From assembly GCA_024128875.1 (NCBI GenBank), contig JAMYFF010000004.1, positions 124,001 through 188,000 on the forward strand: a DNA stretch of 64,000 bases, read 5' to 3'. Below are positions 23,329 to 31,139 of the stretch, piece after piece (position 1 is the stretch's first letter; the number at the start of each line of letters is the position of its first letter). Below the pieces are notes generated by a model. It was not told the origin of the DNA, did no database searches, and saw nothing but the letters and a program-made list of their open reading frames with translations. The position numbers and the translations under genes are program-made. This DNA is from Salinilacustrithrix flava. GTDB lineage: Bacteria; Actinomycetota; Acidimicrobiia; Acidimicrobiales; Salinilacustritrichaceae.

Positions 23329-24384
23329 TCAGCCGGCCAACGCCACGTCGGTGCGGTCGGGGTGGGCCGATCGGATGAACAGCAGCTCGTCGAGGTCGTC
23401 GAGGAAGCGGTCGAGCAGCCAGGGGTCGAAGTGCGTCCCCCGCTCGGACCGCATGATCTCGACCGCTTGGTCGACGCCGAACGCCGGCTTGTAGCGGCGG
23501 GGCGAGGCGAGGGCATCGAACACGTCGGCGATGGCGACGATCCGTCCCTCGACCGGGATGTCGGTGCCGGCGAGGCCGCACGGGTAGCCGCTGCCGTCCC
23601 ACCACTCGTGGTGCGTGAGGGCGATGGTCGCCCCGAGCTCGAGCAGCGGTGACTCGGAGCCGGCGAGGATCCGGTGGCCGAGCACGGTGTGGGTCCCCAT
23701 GATGCGACGCTGCTCGGGGGTGAACGGCCCATCGTGGAGCAGGACGTGGTCGGGGATGCCGAGCTTGCCGATGTCGTGCATCGGGCTGGCGAGGCGGATC
23801 TGCTCACAGTGGTCCGGGTCCAGGCCGGCGCGCCGGGCGAGGATGGCCGCATACGCGCTCATCCGCTCGAGGTGGCTGCTCGTCTCCATGTCGCGGTGCT
23901 CGGCGGCGACCGACAACCGGGTGATGGTCTCGGCCCGGCTTCGCTCGAGCGCTCGGGTCCGCACGTCGACCAGGCCGGACAACCGCTCGCGGTGGTCCTG
24001 GTTCTCCTGCTCGAGCCGGCGCCAGTGCTCGGCGTTGGCGGCGTTGATGCGGGCTTCGGTCATCTCGAAGGGCTTGAGCAGGTAGCCCTGGACGCCGAGC
24101 TCGACGGCCCGGTCCGCCGTTCGGGGATCGTCCACGCCGGTGGCGACCACCGCTCCGAGGGTGGGATCGAGCTGACGCAGCTCGGCGACGAGGGAGATGC
24201 CGTCGCCGTCGGGGAGCATCACGTCGGTGAACACCACGTCGATGATGTGGGGGTGCTGAGCCAGCACGGCGCGGGCCTCCCTCGCCGTCCCGGCGACGTG
24301 CACGTGGTCGAAGTGGTCGGCGAACACGCGACCCAGCGCCCGGGCCAGGGTCGGTTCGTCCTCGACGACGAGCAGCCCGGTCAT
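23329..24384 (-). CDS. Response regulator with HD-GYP phosphodiesterase output
   Basis: 351 residues. The receiver (1-120) is complete: LLVVEDE, phospho-acceptor Asp54 in TDVMLPDGDG, and LLKPF. A helical linker (about 120-165) leads to an HD-GYP domain with SPMHDIGKLGIPD, THHEWWDGSGYP and ADVFDAL, the hallmark of cyclic-di-GMP phosphodiesterases. ATG 24384 overlaps the end of the kinase gene by 4 nt, so kinase and regulator are co-translated and probably partners. It would lower c-di-GMP when phosphorylated (family knowledge). Confidence 0.93.
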   Translation of the reverse strand: MTGLLVVEDEPTLARALGRVFADHFDHVHVAGTAREARAVLAQHPHIIDVVFTDVMLPDGDGISLVAELRQLDPTLGAVVATGVDDPRTADRAVELGVQGYLLKPFEMTEARINAANAEHWRRLEQENQDHRERLSGLVDVRTRALERSRAETITRLSVAAEHRDMETSSHLERMSAYAAILARRAGLDPDHCEQIRLASPMHDIGKLGIPDHVLLHDGPFTPEQRRIMGTHTVLGHRILAGSESPLLELGATIALTHHEWWDGSGYPCGLAGTDIPVEGRIVAIADVFDALASPRRYKPAFGVDQAVEIMRSERGTHFDPWLLDRFLDDLDELLFIRSAHPDRTDVALAG

Positions 24385-26732
24385 GCCCCGACCTCCACGG
24401 CGTCGGCCACCGCGTCGAGCAGCGACCGGCTCGTGAACGGCTTGGCGACGAACCGGGCTCGCTCGGACTCGAGCTGCTCGACCGTGAGGACGTCGCGGGA
24501 GTACCCGGACGCGTAGACGATGCGCACGGTGGGGACCACGGACCGGACGCGCTCGGCGACGTCGTGGCCGGTGAGGGTGCCGGGCAGGACCACGTCGGTG
24601 AGCAGCACCGTGGGTCGGAGCCCGTCGAGCACGGCGTCGACCGCCTCGTGCCCGTCGGCCGCGGTGACGACGTCGTGGCCCGCCCGCTCCAGCAGCCGCT
24701 GGGCCGCCCGGCGCACGGCGGGCTCGTCCTCGACGAGGAGCACGGACTCGCGGTGACCGTCGGCGGCCGCCACCGGCCCGGGGACGGCCGCGGGGGCCGG
24801 CGCGGCCTCGGTGCACGGCAGCTCGAGGCGGACCACCGTGCCCCGGCCGACCGCCGAGTCGATGCCCACCGAGCCGCCCATCCGGGTCGTGATGCCGTAG
24901 ACGATCGAGAGCCCGAGGCCGGTCCCGCGATCGGCGGCCTTGGTGGAGAAGAACGGCTCGAAGGCGCGATCCACGACCGAGGGCTCCATGCCGGCGCCGT
25001 TGTCCTCCACGCTCAGCGCCACCTGGCCGCCGGCGACCTCGGTGCGCACGGTGATCTGCAGGCCGGTCCCGGCGGCCGCGTCCCGGGCGTTCACGGCCAG
25101 GTTGAGCAGCACCTGCTCGAGCTCGGCCGGGTCGCCGACGACGTGCACGCCGGGCGCGCCGCAGTGCACCGAGAGGTCGATGTGCTCACCGATCGTGCGG
25201 CGCAGCAGGTCGGCCATGTCCGAGACGACGGCGTCCAGCTCGACCTCCTCGCTCCGGGTCAGGCCCCGCCGGCTGAAGGAGAGCAGCTGCTTGGTCAGGC
25301 CCGAACCGCGCTGGGTGGCGTCGAGGATGGCCTCGACGTCGGCGGCGGTGGCGGGATCCTCGACGTCGGTCAGCACCAGCTCGGCCGTGGCGGCGATGGC
25401 GGCGAGCAGGTTGTTGAAGTCGTGGGCGATGCCCCCGGCGAGCTGGCCGATGGTCTCCATGCGCTGCGCCTGCTGCAGCTCGGCCTCGACGGCCTCGCGC
25501 TGGTCGGCTGCACGGTGGACGTCGTCGACGTCGGTCACCACGATCAGGAGGTCGCCGTCGCGCCGCTCGGGCTGCATCCTCCCGACGCGGAGGTGCACCC
25601 AGTGGTGGCTGCCGTCTGCGGCCCGGATGCGGATGTCGCTGCCGTCGTCGCCGTCGAGGTCGGCTGCGGCGCCGGTCTCGGCTGACCCGCAGAGGGCCTG
25701 CACCCGCCGCCGGTCCTCGGGCACGATCAGCGCCAGCAGGTCCTCGCTGCGATGAGCGGCGGTCGCGTCGTGGCCGTAGAAGGCGTCCCGGTTCAGCACC
25801 TCGAGCTCGTCGTGCTCGACGTCCCAGCGCAGGATCAGGTCTGGGGAGGCGAGCAGCGCGGCACGGAACTGCTGGTCGGCCCGTTCCGCGGCCGCGAGGG
25901 CTCGCAGGGCGGCATCGCGGCGGCGCAGCGCCGTCGACAGGAGCCCGGCCAGGAGCAGCGTGAGGGCGATGCCGGTGCCGACGACGACGGCGGGGGAGAT
26001 GGCGTGGACGGGTTCGCCCCCCACCTCGATGAGCAGCGACTGCTCGCCGACGGCGGCGTCGAGCGTCGCCGTGGTGCCGTCGAGCGGGAGGGGGTCGGCG
26101 GTGGCCAGCACCGCTCGGTCCGGGTCGGGCTCGTCGCCGGCGTACACGGCGAAGCGCTCGGCACCGGCCATCGGCTCCGAGACGAACAGCCCTGCGTCGC
26201 CGACGTCGAAGAGTCGCAGCGCGGCGTAGGCGGAGCCGTCGCCGGCGACGGTGCCGGCGGCCAGCGCCAGGGTCTGGGCGGCGTCGCCGCCGAGCACGAA
26301 CCCGAAGGAGGACCCGTCGACCAGCTGGCGCAGCTCGCTCGCTGGTCCCGGGGACGCGATGAAGGCCTCGGCGAGGGCGCGCTGCGCAGCGGTCGTGGCC
26401 TCGTCGGGGGCAGCGACCGCCGCCACCCGCAGGTCCTCCCCGGATGCGTCGACGAGCACGTACCCGCCGTCGAGTCCCTGGTCCTCCACGAAGGTCTGCT
26501 GCAGCAGCGGGTCGCCGCCCGTGACGGTGGCCACGGCGGCGAGCGACGAGAGCTCGGCCTCGAGCCCGAAGGCGAGGCTCTGGATCATCATGCCGATCTC
26601 GCTGGCACCTCGATCGAGGGAGATGGCGAGCTCGCGCTCGGCGGTCTGCTGGACGTCACGACCGGCGACCACGCTCACCGTGACGCCGATGGCGAGGGCG
26701 GCGAGGGGAGCCAGCGTGCTGCGGCGGCGCAT
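24381..26732 (-). CDS. Membrane hybrid histidine kinase (PAS, HisKA, HATPase, receiver)
   Basis: 783 residues from ATG 26732; a longer frame to 26807 adds 25 unlikely residues. A signal-anchor helix (about 10-26) and a second membrane helix (VVVGTGIALTLLLAGLLSTAL, about 250) enclose a periplasmic sensor. Then follow a PAS-like domain, an H-box GIAHDFNNLLAAIAAT, N-box LNLAVNARDAA, G-boxes VEDNGAGM and GTGLGLSIVYGI, and a C-terminal receiver (LLVEDEPAVRRAA, TDVVLPG, KPF). The gene is divergent from the OmpR-type regulator at 26884 and overlaps the HD-GYP regulator, so it may signal to both. Confidence 0.93.
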   Translation of the reverse strand: MRRRSTLAPLAALAIGVTVSVVAGRDVQQTAERELAISLDRGASEIGMMIQSLAFGLEAELSSLAAVATVTGGDPLLQQTFVEDQGLDGGYVLVDASGEDLRVAAVAAPDEATTAAQRALAEAFIASPGPASELRQLVDGSSFGFVLGGDAAQTLALAAGTVAGDGSAYAALRLFDVGDAGLFVSEPMAGAERFAVYAGDEPDPDRAVLATADPLPLDGTTATLDAAVGEQSLLIEVGGEPVHAISPAVVVGTGIALTLLLAGLLSTALRRRDAALRALAAAERADQQFRAALLASPDLILRWDVEHDELEVLNRDAFYGHDATAAHRSEDLLALIVPEDRRRVQALCGSAETGAAADLDGDDGSDIRIRAADGSHHWVHLRVGRMQPERRDGDLLIVVTDVDDVHRAADQREAVEAELQQAQRMETIGQLAGGIAHDFNNLLAAIAATAELVLTDVEDPATAADVEAILDATQRGSGLTKQLLSFSRRGLTRSEEVELDAVVSDMADLLRRTIGEHIDLSVHCGAPGVHVVGDPAELEQVLLNLAVNARDAAAGTGLQITVRTEVAGGQVALSVEDNGAGMEPSVVDRAFEPFFSTKAADRGTGLGLSIVYGITTRMGGSVGIDSAVGRGTVVRLELPCTEAAPAPAAVPGPVAAADGHRESVLLVEDEPAVRRAAQRLLERAGHDVVTAADGHEAVDAVLDGLRPTVLLTDVVLPGTLTGHDVAERVRSVVPTVRIVYASGYSRDVLTVEQLESERARFVAKPFTSRSLLDAVADAVEVGA

Positions 26733-26824
26733 CAGGTGACGCCTCGATCGGAGGCCGTGGCGAGGAGTTCCGTGGTCATGGTGCGAACACTGCGGGGTGC
26801 GAGTCACCGGATCCTCGGGCGTTC

Positions 26825-26844
26825 CTCAACGCTCGCTCAACGCT
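26825..26844 (+). promoter_or_regulatory. Direct-repeat binding site in the divergent two-component promoter
   Basis: CTCAACGCT occurs at 26825-26833 and again at 26836-26844, an 11-bp period. OmpR/PhoB regulators bind such head-to-tail repeats. It lies 40 bp before the regulator start and about 95 bp from the kinase start. Confidence 0.45.
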
Positions 26845-26883
26845 GCCGACACGACGAAGCGCCCATCTGGCACCATTCCGGAC

Positions 26884-27597
26884 ATGGCAGTGGGCGGGGA
26901 CCGGGCGAGCGTGCTGGTCGTGGAGGACGACGCAGACATCCGCGACGTGCTGGCGAGGCTGCTGGACCGGGACGGCTTCGAACCCCACACCTGCGCGACC
27001 GGCGCTGACGCCGCTGCGACCCTGGGTGCCGTCGATGCCGAGGTCGTGCTGCTCGACCTGGGTCTGCCCGACGTGAACGGGTTCGACCTGTTGCGCACGA
27101 TCCGCAGCCGCAGCGACGCCATCGTCATCGTGCTCTCGGGCTGGGCGTCGGAGAGCGACCGGGTGCTGGCCCTGGAGCTCGGCGCCGACGACTACGTGGT
27201 CAAGCCGTTCCTCACCCGCGAGCTGGTCGCCCGCATCCGCGCGCACCGCCGCCGAAGCACCGCCAGCACTGCCGAGCGACCCGACGGGCTCCTCGTCGAG
27301 GGCGACCTGCGGATCGACCCGCGCACGAGGGAGGTCACGGTGGCCGGCGAGGCGGTGGACCTGACCGCTCGTGAGTTCGACCTGCTGCACTTCCTCGCCT
27401 CCTCGCCCCGGCAGGTGTTCAGCCGCGACCAGATCCTCGAGCACGCCTGGGGGTCATCGGTCGCGTGGCAGCAGGACGCCACCGTCACCGAGCACGTGCA
27501 CCGCCTGCGCCAGAAGGTCGGTGCCGATCGCATCGCCACGGTGCGCAGCGTCGGGTACCGCTTCGAGCCCCTGGTGCCCTCCCACGTTGCGGAATAG
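26884..27597 (+). CDS. OmpR/PhoB-family response regulator
   Basis: 237 residues from ATG 26884. The receiver is canonical: VLVVEDDADIRDVL, LLDLGLPDVNG (phospho-acceptor Asp), VLSGWAS and DDYVVKPF. The winged helix follows, with VDLTAREFDLLHFLASSPRQVFSR, TEHVHRLRQKVG and SVGYRFEP. It is divergent from the hybrid kinase gene (151-bp gap). Its C-terminal domain resembles that of the regulator at 370-1047 (both have WQQ...TV.EHVHRLR.K), suggesting paralogues. Confidence 0.94.
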   Translation: MAVGGDRASVLVVEDDADIRDVLARLLDRDGFEPHTCATGADAAATLGAVDAEVVLLDLGLPDVNGFDLLRTIRSRSDAIVIVLSGWASESDRVLALELGADDYVVKPFLTRELVARIRAHRRRSTASTAERPDGLLVEGDLRIDPRTREVTVAGEAVDLTAREFDLLHFLASSPRQVFSRDQILEHAWGSSVAWQQDATVTEHVHRLRQKVGADRIATVRSVGYRFEPLVPSHVAE

Positions 27598-27619
27598 GGG
27601 CGCGCCGCGCAATTGTTGA

Positions 27620-27632
27620 CCTACTGAGTAGG
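27620..27632. promoter_or_regulatory. Inverted repeat with overlapping -35-like box
   Basis: CCTACT-g-AGTAGG is a perfect palindrome 52 bp before the start of the rhodanese-ThiF gene, overlapping TTGACC (27616-27621), a good -35 match. A repressor bound here would cover the promoter. The regulator is not known; no -10 box is clear. Confidence 0.4.
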
Positions 27633-27684
27633 GATTCACCGGGTCCCTGCTCTGACCGGTCCACCAGCACGAAGGCGAACACCG

Positions 27685-28857
27685 ATGGCCGACTTCCGCG
27701 AGCTCCTCGCTGCCACCAAGGCCCAGATCCGCGAGATCGACACCGAGGAGGCCGACCGCCTCCGCCGGGAGGGCGACGGCGTCGTCATCCTCGACGTCCG
27801 CGAGCCCGACGAGAACGCGCAGGGCTCGATCCCCGGCGCCATCTTCATCCCCCGGGGCCAGCTCGAGTCCAACATCGAGAACAAGGTCCCGAACAAGGAC
27901 GCCACCGTCCTGATCCACTGCGCCTCGGGCGTGCGGTCCGCGTTCGCGGCCAAGACCCTGGCTGAGCTGGGCTACGGCGACGTCGCCTCGGTCGCCGGCG
28001 GGTTCAACAAGTGGAAGGACGAGGGGCGGGACTGGAGCACGCCGAAGAACCTCACCCCCGAGCAGCGGAACCGCTACCAGCGCCACCTGCTGCTGCCCGA
28101 GGTCGACATCGAGGGTCAGATCAAGCTGCTGGAGGCCAAGGTCCTCCTCCTCGGCGCCGGCGGCCTGGGCTCCCCGGCTGCCCTCTACCTGGCTGCGGCG
28201 GGCGTGGGCACGCTCGGCATCATCGACATGGACGTCGTCGACGAGTCCAACCTGCAGCGCCAGATCCTCCACAACATGGACCGCATCGGCATGCGCAAGG
28301 TCGACTCGGCCAAGGAGACCCTGACCCGGCTCAACCCCGACGTCAGCGTGGTCACCCATGACGTCCGCCTCGATGCCAGCAACGTGCTCGACATCATCGC
28401 CGACTACGACATCATCGTCGACGGCACCGACAACTTCCCGACTCGCTTCATGGTCAACGACGCGTCGGTGAAGCTCGGCATCCCGGTCGTGCACGGTTCG
28501 ATCTTCCGGTTCGAGGGCATGGTCACCGTCTTCGATCCCAAGGACGGCCCGACCTACCGCGACATGGTCCCCGAGCCCCCGCCCGCCGAGCTGGCGCCCA
28601 GCTGCGCCGAGGCCGGCGTGCTCGGCGTCCTGCCCGGCATCGTCGGATCGCTGCAGGCGATCGAGACCATCAAGCTGATCCTCGATCTCGGCGACTCCCT
28701 CCGGGGCCGCCTGCTCGCCTACGACTCCCTGGAGCAGAGCTTCCGGGAGTACAAGGTCCGCAAGGACCCGGCCAACGAGATCACCTGGGAGAACCGGGAT
28801 CAGATCCAGGTGGTGGAGCTCGACGGGCTGTGCATGCCCGCCCCGCTGCAGTCGTAG
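27685..28857 (+). CDS. Rhodanese-ThiF/MoeB fusion, sulfur-carrier adenylyltransferase
   Basis: 390 residues. An N-terminal rhodanese domain (about 20-115) has LDVREPDENAQGSIPGA and the persulfide loop HCASGVRS. The ThiF/MoeB domain (125-385) has GAGGLGSPAALYLAAAG, DMDVVDESNLQRQ, DGTDNF and a cysteine in SCAEAGVLGVLPG. Family members activate a small sulfur carrier (MoaD-, ThiS- or CysO-like) with ATP and load sulfur. In the better known MoeZ the rhodanese is C-terminal, so the order here is reversed. The CxxC zinc pairs of MoeB are not evident. The gene looks monocistronic. Confidence 0.92.
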   Translation: MADFRELLAATKAQIREIDTEEADRLRREGDGVVILDVREPDENAQGSIPGAIFIPRGQLESNIENKVPNKDATVLIHCASGVRSAFAAKTLAELGYGDVASVAGGFNKWKDEGRDWSTPKNLTPEQRNRYQRHLLLPEVDIEGQIKLLEAKVLLLGAGGLGSPAALYLAAAGVGTLGIIDMDVVDESNLQRQILHNMDRIGMRKVDSAKETLTRLNPDVSVVTHDVRLDASNVLDIIADYDIIVDGTDNFPTRFMVNDASVKLGIPVVHGSIFRFEGMVTVFDPKDGPTYRDMVPEPPPAELAPSCAEAGVLGVLPGIVGSLQAIETIKLILDLGDSLRGRLLAYDSLEQSFREYKVRKDPANEITWENRDQIQVVELDGLCMPAPLQS

Positions 28858-28948
28858 GAGAAAACCCGGAGATCCCGGTCAAGTTCGCGTCCACTTCGTC
28901 CGATCACCTGAGTGTTCACATGAGCACGCTGGGTGAGGACGAGGTCGG

Positions 28949-30013
28949 ATGTCGATCACGATCGAAGACGTAGAGCAGGAGCACCAGGGCCGGGTCGGCC
29001 GGATCGGCGCGTGGGTGCTCGCCGCCATCGTGGCCACCGCCGCGACCGTGCTGCTCGGCGCTGCGCCGGCCAGCGCCGCCCCGGAGGCCCCGACCGCCTG
29101 CTCCACCGGCGCGCTCCTCGGCGACCGCGTCGCCGTCGACACCATCGAAGCCGACGCCCAGCAGGACTTCCTGCGCCAGCTGAACGACCTGCGCCGGGCC
29201 CGTGGCCTCGGCGCGCTGGCCTGGAACGGTGCGATCGCCACCCCCTCGATCGAGTGGTCCCAGACCATGTCGGGCCAGGACTGGCTGCACCACGCCCGCG
29301 ACGTCGACGGGTGGGGCGGCGCCGACGGCGTCGAGCCCAACCAGGACTACGTGGCGATCAACTCCAGCATCGTGTCGAACTGGCAGCGCCTGGCCGAGAA
29401 CGTCGGCGTCAGCAGCATGTACAGCTCCTGCACGATGGACGACCTCGAAGCCAACGCTGCCAAGGCGGTGCTCGGGCTCCACAACGCCTTCGTGAACTCC
29501 TCGGGCCACTACGCCAACATGGTCGGCGACCACAACCAGGTCGGGATCGGCGTGCACATCGACCACGCCAAGATGTGGGTCACGGTGCGCTTCGCCAAGG
29601 GCGACCTGCCCGCTGGCAGCTCCGCGACGCCGCTGACCACCGCGACCTACGACGCGAACGGCGGATCCGGGACGATCTACCGCCTCTACCGGGCCTACTT
29701 CCTGCGGGAACCGGAGCGGGCCGGCTACGACTACTGGCTCGGTGCGTACCGGCAGGGCTACGGCCTCGCCGCCATCTCGAACGACTTCGCCCGGTCGAAG
29801 GAGTTCCAGGACCGCTACGGATGGGTCAGCAACGGCGAGTTCCTCCAGCGGGTCTACCTGAACGTGATGGGCCGGGCCGCCGACGCCAAGGGCTACGCCT
29901 ACTGGATGGACCAGATGAACCGCGGCATGTCCCGTGGCTTCGTGATGATCTACTTCTCGGACTCCGCCGAGTACCGGAGCAAGACCGCAGCGGGGCGCCC
30001 GCCCGGGTACTGA
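28949..30013 (+). CDS. Secreted CAP-domain protein with C-terminal DUF4214-like repeats
   Basis: 354 residues. The signal anchor lies at about 20-45, ending ASAAPEA. A CAP/SCP domain (about 60-215) has FLRQLNDLRRARGLGALAWN, RLAENVG, HNAFVNSSGHYANMVGD and KMWVTVRFA. Two DUF4214-like units follow (IYRLYRAYFLREPERAGYDYWLGAY; LQRVYLNVMGRAADAKGYAYWMDQM). DUF4214 units also end the SpoIID-like and amidase proteins at 40673-44439, suggesting a shared surface or matrix location. Start ATG 28949 has GAGG upstream. Confidence 0.9.
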   Translation: MSITIEDVEQEHQGRVGRIGAWVLAAIVATAATVLLGAAPASAAPEAPTACSTGALLGDRVAVDTIEADAQQDFLRQLNDLRRARGLGALAWNGAIATPSIEWSQTMSGQDWLHHARDVDGWGGADGVEPNQDYVAINSSIVSNWQRLAENVGVSSMYSSCTMDDLEANAAKAVLGLHNAFVNSSGHYANMVGDHNQVGIGVHIDHAKMWVTVRFAKGDLPAGSSATPLTTATYDANGGSGTIYRLYRAYFLREPERAGYDYWLGAYRQGYGLAAISNDFARSKEFQDRYGWVSNGEFLQRVYLNVMGRAADAKGYAYWMDQMNRGMSRGFVMIYFSDSAEYRSKTAAGRPPGY

Positions 30014-30019
30014 TCCGAC

Positions 30020-30039
30020 GTCTCTCTGGGTCTCTCTGG
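30020..30039 (+). repeat. Two 10-bp tandem repeats
   Basis: GTCTCTCTGG twice in direct succession just after the CAP gene. Too short to assign a role. Confidence 0.5.
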
Positions 30040-30101
30040 GCGGCACCGCTCGGGTCGGTACGCTCGGCGGGCCCACCCGACGAGCCCGGAGGCCGGAACC
30101 C

Positions 30102-31139
30102 ATGCGAGGTCCAGTGCGGATCGCCAAGGCAGTCGTGCGCCGCGTGCGCCCCTCGGGCCGCGGCGGCGTCGACGCCGACCTGATCCACGCCGTCAAGAAC
30201 GAGCTGGTCGGCGAGATCGGCGGCATCAAGGGCCAGATGGTCGCGGTCAACGCCGGCACCCGCTCGGTGCAGGACCAGCAGTCCATGGCCGGCACCCGCA
30301 TCGAGCAGCTCCTGGCCGAGGTCTCCTGGACCCGTGACGAGGTGCTCGCCGCGTTCGAGCGCATCACGCCCATGGCTCGGGCTCGCCTGCTGCACGCGGC
30401 CCGGGTCACCGACATCGACCAGCCCACGGCCGATGCCCTGAACTACCTCGGCTCCCACCTCGGTCCCCTGTCCGACGTCGGGCTGTGGCGCAACGATCCC
30501 GTCGTGGTCGAGTGGGCCGCGGGCACGGCCCGGGTCGGTGCGGTCAACGAGCGCATCGTCGAGCAGCCCTACGTGCACGGCGCCCTCGCCTCGCTGCCGC
30601 CCGGCTCGCGCATCGTCGACGTCGGCGGGGGCGAGAGCCTCGTCGGCCTCGGCCTCGCCAGCCTCGGGCACCACGTCACCGTCATCGAGCCGGCCGGCTA
30701 CCCCTACGAGCACCCGAACCTCACGGTCAACGAAGCGACGCTCGAGGAGTACGAGCCCGACGCCCCGGTCGACGCCGTCATCCTGCTGTCGGCCATCGAG
30801 CACTTCGGCATCGGCGCGTACGCCAACAACGGCGAGCTGGACGCGGACGCCGACCTCGCCGCCATGAAGGTGGTGCGCGACCTGCTCGCCCCCGATGGCG
30901 TGGTGGTCCTGACCACGCCGTTCGGGCCGAGCGCGGTGAACGAGCTCGAGCGCACCTACGACGTCGAGCGCCTCGGGTCGCTGTTCGAGGGGTTCCGCAT
31001 CGAGCAGGTGGTCATCGCCAGCCGCCAGGACGCCACCACCTGGTCCGTCACCGCCACGGCCGGCTCCCTGGACGACGGCGTCACCACGCCGGGGGCGCCG
31101 GGTCACGTCGCCATGGTCCGGGCCCGCCGCACGGCGTGA
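30102..31139 (+). CDS. SAM-dependent methyltransferase of a glycan cluster
   Basis: 345 residues. The first ~130 residues are helical and may form a coiled coil (VDADLIHAVKNELVGEIGGIKGQM). The class I methyltransferase core follows: RIVDVGGGESLVGLGLASLG (motif I), TVIEPAGYP, AVILLSAIEHFG and VVRDLLAPDGVVVLTTPFG. Its stop overlaps the GTG of the double glycosyltransferase by 4 nt. It probably methylates a sugar in a surface polysaccharide, capping or tailoring the chain (inference from neighbours). Confidence 0.85.
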   Translation: MRGPVRIAKAVVRRVRPSGRGGVDADLIHAVKNELVGEIGGIKGQMVAVNAGTRSVQDQQSMAGTRIEQLLAEVSWTRDEVLAAFERITPMARARLLHAARVTDIDQPTADALNYLGSHLGPLSDVGLWRNDPVVVEWAAGTARVGAVNERIVEQPYVHGALASLPPGSRIVDVGGGESLVGLGLASLGHHVTVIEPAGYPYEHPNLTVNEATLEEYEPDAPVDAVILLSAIEHFGIGAYANNGELDADADLAAMKVVRDLLAPDGVVVLTTPFGPSAVNELERTYDVERLGSLFEGFRIEQVVIASRQDATTWSVTATAGSLDDGVTTPGAPGHVAMVRARRTA

